In this document: piece after piece, positions 32,799-34,196 of the stretch
Layout of the letters: the number at the start of each line of letters is the position of its first letter
Position numbering within the stretch: position 1 is the first letter of the stretch
Assembly: GCA_028224115.1 (NCBI GenBank)
Contig: JAOIVP010000006.1
Location: 1-34,196, forward strand
DNA length: 34,196 nucleotides
Direction: 5' to 3'
From: Candidatus Pelagibacter sp.
GTDB taxonomy: Bacteria; Pseudomonadota; Alphaproteobacteria; Pelagibacterales; Pelagibacteraceae
The notes under the pieces: generated by a model
What the model saw: the letters and a program-made list of their open reading frames with translations, nothing else
Databases searched by the model: none
What the model was told of the DNA's origin: nothing
Position numbers and translations under genes: made by a program

Positions 32799-33704
32799 TT
32801 AATTCAGGCCAATATATCTTTTGTTCCATCTCATTACCAAACTGTAATAAGTCAAAGAAATAAACAGAAAAAAACCACCAATAATTGTGTTTGTTGCTGG
32901 AACTTCATTTATTCCAAATAAAGGAAGCCATACCCAAAATATTCCACCAATTACTTCTGTTAATGATAGCAAAGTTAATTCAGCAGCAGGAATAGCTTTT
33001 GATCCAATTGAATATAAAATTAATCCAAGGCAAACCAATGTTCCATGAAGAGAAAATAATGAACTATTATAGCTTGATGAAAAGAATACTAAATCCTTAC
33101 TCAAAATCATTATCGATGCAAATACAACACAGAATAGGCCTGCAAAAGCAGTTGTAGTAAATTTTGGAGTTTCTTTACGCCATCTTAATGATACTGAAAA
33201 CACTGAAAAACCTACAGATGAAGTAATACCAAAAACAAATCCAATCAGTGAAGTCTCAGAAGTATTGCCTATTGCCATTATACCTATTCCAACTGATGCA
33301 ATAATTATTGATACCCAAACATTTAAAGAAATTTTTTCTTTTAAAAATAAAAAAGCTAACAACGCAGTAAAGAAAGGCATCGCCGCTAAACACAACAAAG
33401 TAATTGCTGCACTAGTATTTGTGATTGAAAACATAAAAGAGATCATTGCAACACCAAGCCCTGAACCTCCCACTAAACCGGAAATACCTATTTTAAAATA
33501 ATTTTTGTAAAAATCTTTTCCTTCTTCAAAAAATAAGTACAAATTTAATAAAATAAAAATTGTAAGACCTCTTCCAAAAATATATTGCCAAGGTATTAAG
33601 TGTGGACTGTCCATATATCTAACAACTAGAGGTCCAAAAGACCAAACAAGACCTGCAAACAAAACAACAGGAACAGCTATTTTGGGATTTTTAAGAACAA
33701 GCAT
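32799..33704 (-). CDS. EamA/DMT family transporter, first gene of the creatinase operon
   Basis: Ten-helix drug/metabolite transporter of 301 residues with two EamA repeats. Landmarks: GLVWSFGPLVVRYM at helix 1, TNTSAAITLLCLAAMPFFTALLAFLFLKE at the end of repeat 1, and AELTLLSLTEVIGGIFWVWL in repeat 2. It resembles the transporter at 18546 (LLETIIGPFWVWM) and is probably a paralogue. Its position four bases before creatinase suggests that it carries creatine, sarcosine, glycine or a related compound, but direction and substrate are not shown by the sequence. Confidence 0.85.
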   Translation of the reverse strand: MLVLKNPKIAVPVVLFAGLVWSFGPLVVRYMDSPHLIPWQYIFGRGLTIFILLNLYLFFEEGKDFYKNYFKIGISGLVGGSGLGVAMISFMFSITNTSAAITLLCLAAMPFFTALLAFLFLKEKISLNVWVSIIIASVGIGIMAIGNTSETSLIGFVFGITSSVGFSVFSVSLRWRKETPKFTTTAFAGLFCVVFASIMILSKDLVFFSSSYNSSLFSLHGTLVCLGLILYSIGSKAIPAAELTLLSLTEVIGGIFWVWLPLFGINEVPATNTIIGGFFLFISLTYYSLVMRWNKRYIGLN

Positions 33705-33755
33705 AAGCTGTTATTTAATTGTAAATAGATTTAACTACAACAAAAATGAGATGAC

Positions 33756-34196
33756 TTATAAAAATGATTGATTGGAATGATTAGGCAAAAAGCAATCTAC
33801 AATCTCACCTTTTTTAAATTTAGACTTGCCGGCTGGTAATAAAGCCCAGATATTTGATTTAACAAAAGATTTAATTCTAAAGGACTCTTGTCCCTTTAAG
33901 ATTTCAACTTCAATTTTTCCATTTTTAGTTGTGTTTAATTTACTTTTTGCAAACCTTGTAAAACTCTTCTTCTTAATAAATTGATTTTTTAAAATTGCAC
34001 GCACAGGAATTTCTTCACGAAGACCCAATAAATTAGCAATATAAGGATACACAAAAAACCTAAAACAAGCAGCTGATGACATTGGATTACCAGGTAATCC
34101 AAAAATTGCTTTTTGCTTGTCTTTAATCTTTGCAAACAAAACAGGTTTTCCAGGTCGGATAGCTACACTTTTAAAATAATCAGATAAACGAAAGTT
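33756..34196 (-). CDS. moeA: Molybdopterin molybdenumtransferase MoeA (5' end cut by window)
   Basis: Last step of molybdenum cofactor synthesis, putting molybdate into adenylylated molybdopterin. Only the C-terminal ~146 residues are in the window; the frame is open to base 34196, so the start is outside. The diagnostic part is VAIRPGKPVLFAKI followed by FGLPGNPMSSAACFRFFVYP, then the C-terminal beta domain (FRIKSFVKSNIWALLPAGKSKFKKGEIVDCFL). It ends 51 bases before the creatinase operon start; that gap and the moeA end must hold the operon promoter. Confidence 0.9.
   Translation of the reverse strand, partial: NFRLSDYFKSVAIRPGKPVLFAKIKDKQKAIFGLPGNPMSSAACFRFFVYPYIANLLGLREEIPVRAILKNQFIKKKSFTRFAKSKLNTTKNGKIEVEILKGQESFRIKSFVKSNIWALLPAGKSKFKKGEIVDCFLPNHSNQSFL

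Overview
The window is about 34 kb from a very AT-rich, tightly packed bacterial chromosome, by eye close to 30% GC. Several things point to an alphaproteobacterium of the SAR11 group (Pelagibacterales): the gene order lptG-lptD-surA-pdxA-rsmA converging on gmk-acpP-fabG-fabD, followed by rpsF-rpsR-rplI-dnaB and cvpA-purF; the frequent overlaps of 1-12 bases; and the Lys/Asn/Ile-rich proteins. I see no rRNA, tRNA, CRISPR array or transposase.

Bases 1-6100 (+ strand) hold an outer-membrane and cofactor operon: the end of lptG, then lptD, a SurA-type chaperone, pdxA and rsmA. It meets head-on a minus-strand operon at 6093-8682 (fabD-fabG-acpP-gmk). Bases 8770-15747 (+) carry rpsF-rpsR-rplI, dnaB, an RND/MMPL exporter, cvpA and purF. 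Bases 15750-20774 (+) carry an HD-domain metalloenzyme, glutathione synthesis (gshA, gshB) and two transporters (EamA and MFS). Bases 20794-22503 (-) carry a cytidylate kinase and a D-2-hydroxyacid dehydrogenase, and yajQ follows at 22577 (+).

The unusual part is 23063-29406. Four genes stand in a row on the + strand: a class IV aminotransferase and three secreted serine hydrolases with a shared signal peptide and shared 5' flank. Each is followed by a copy of the first ~21 codons of one small gene. Only the last copy (29179-29406) continues into the full 75-residue protein; the other three stop at the same place (R-S-stop). The genes and the small ORFs share a promoter/operator-like element with two ACTAG half-sites exactly 12 bases apart (seven copies), and each truncated ORF runs into a 10-base-period ACACTA array. 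A promoterless signal-peptide stub (25768-25824) looks like the scar of a lost hydrolase. I read this as a cassette array built by repeated insertion at one point in the 5' end of the small gene, each cassette bringing a replacement promoter and start. This is inference from sequence only.

Bases 29399-33704 (-) form a compact four-gene operon: an EamA transporter, creatinase, an arginine:glycine amidinotransferase-like enzyme and low-specificity threonine aldolase. It suggests metabolism of guanidino compounds and glycine. The window ends inside moeA (-).
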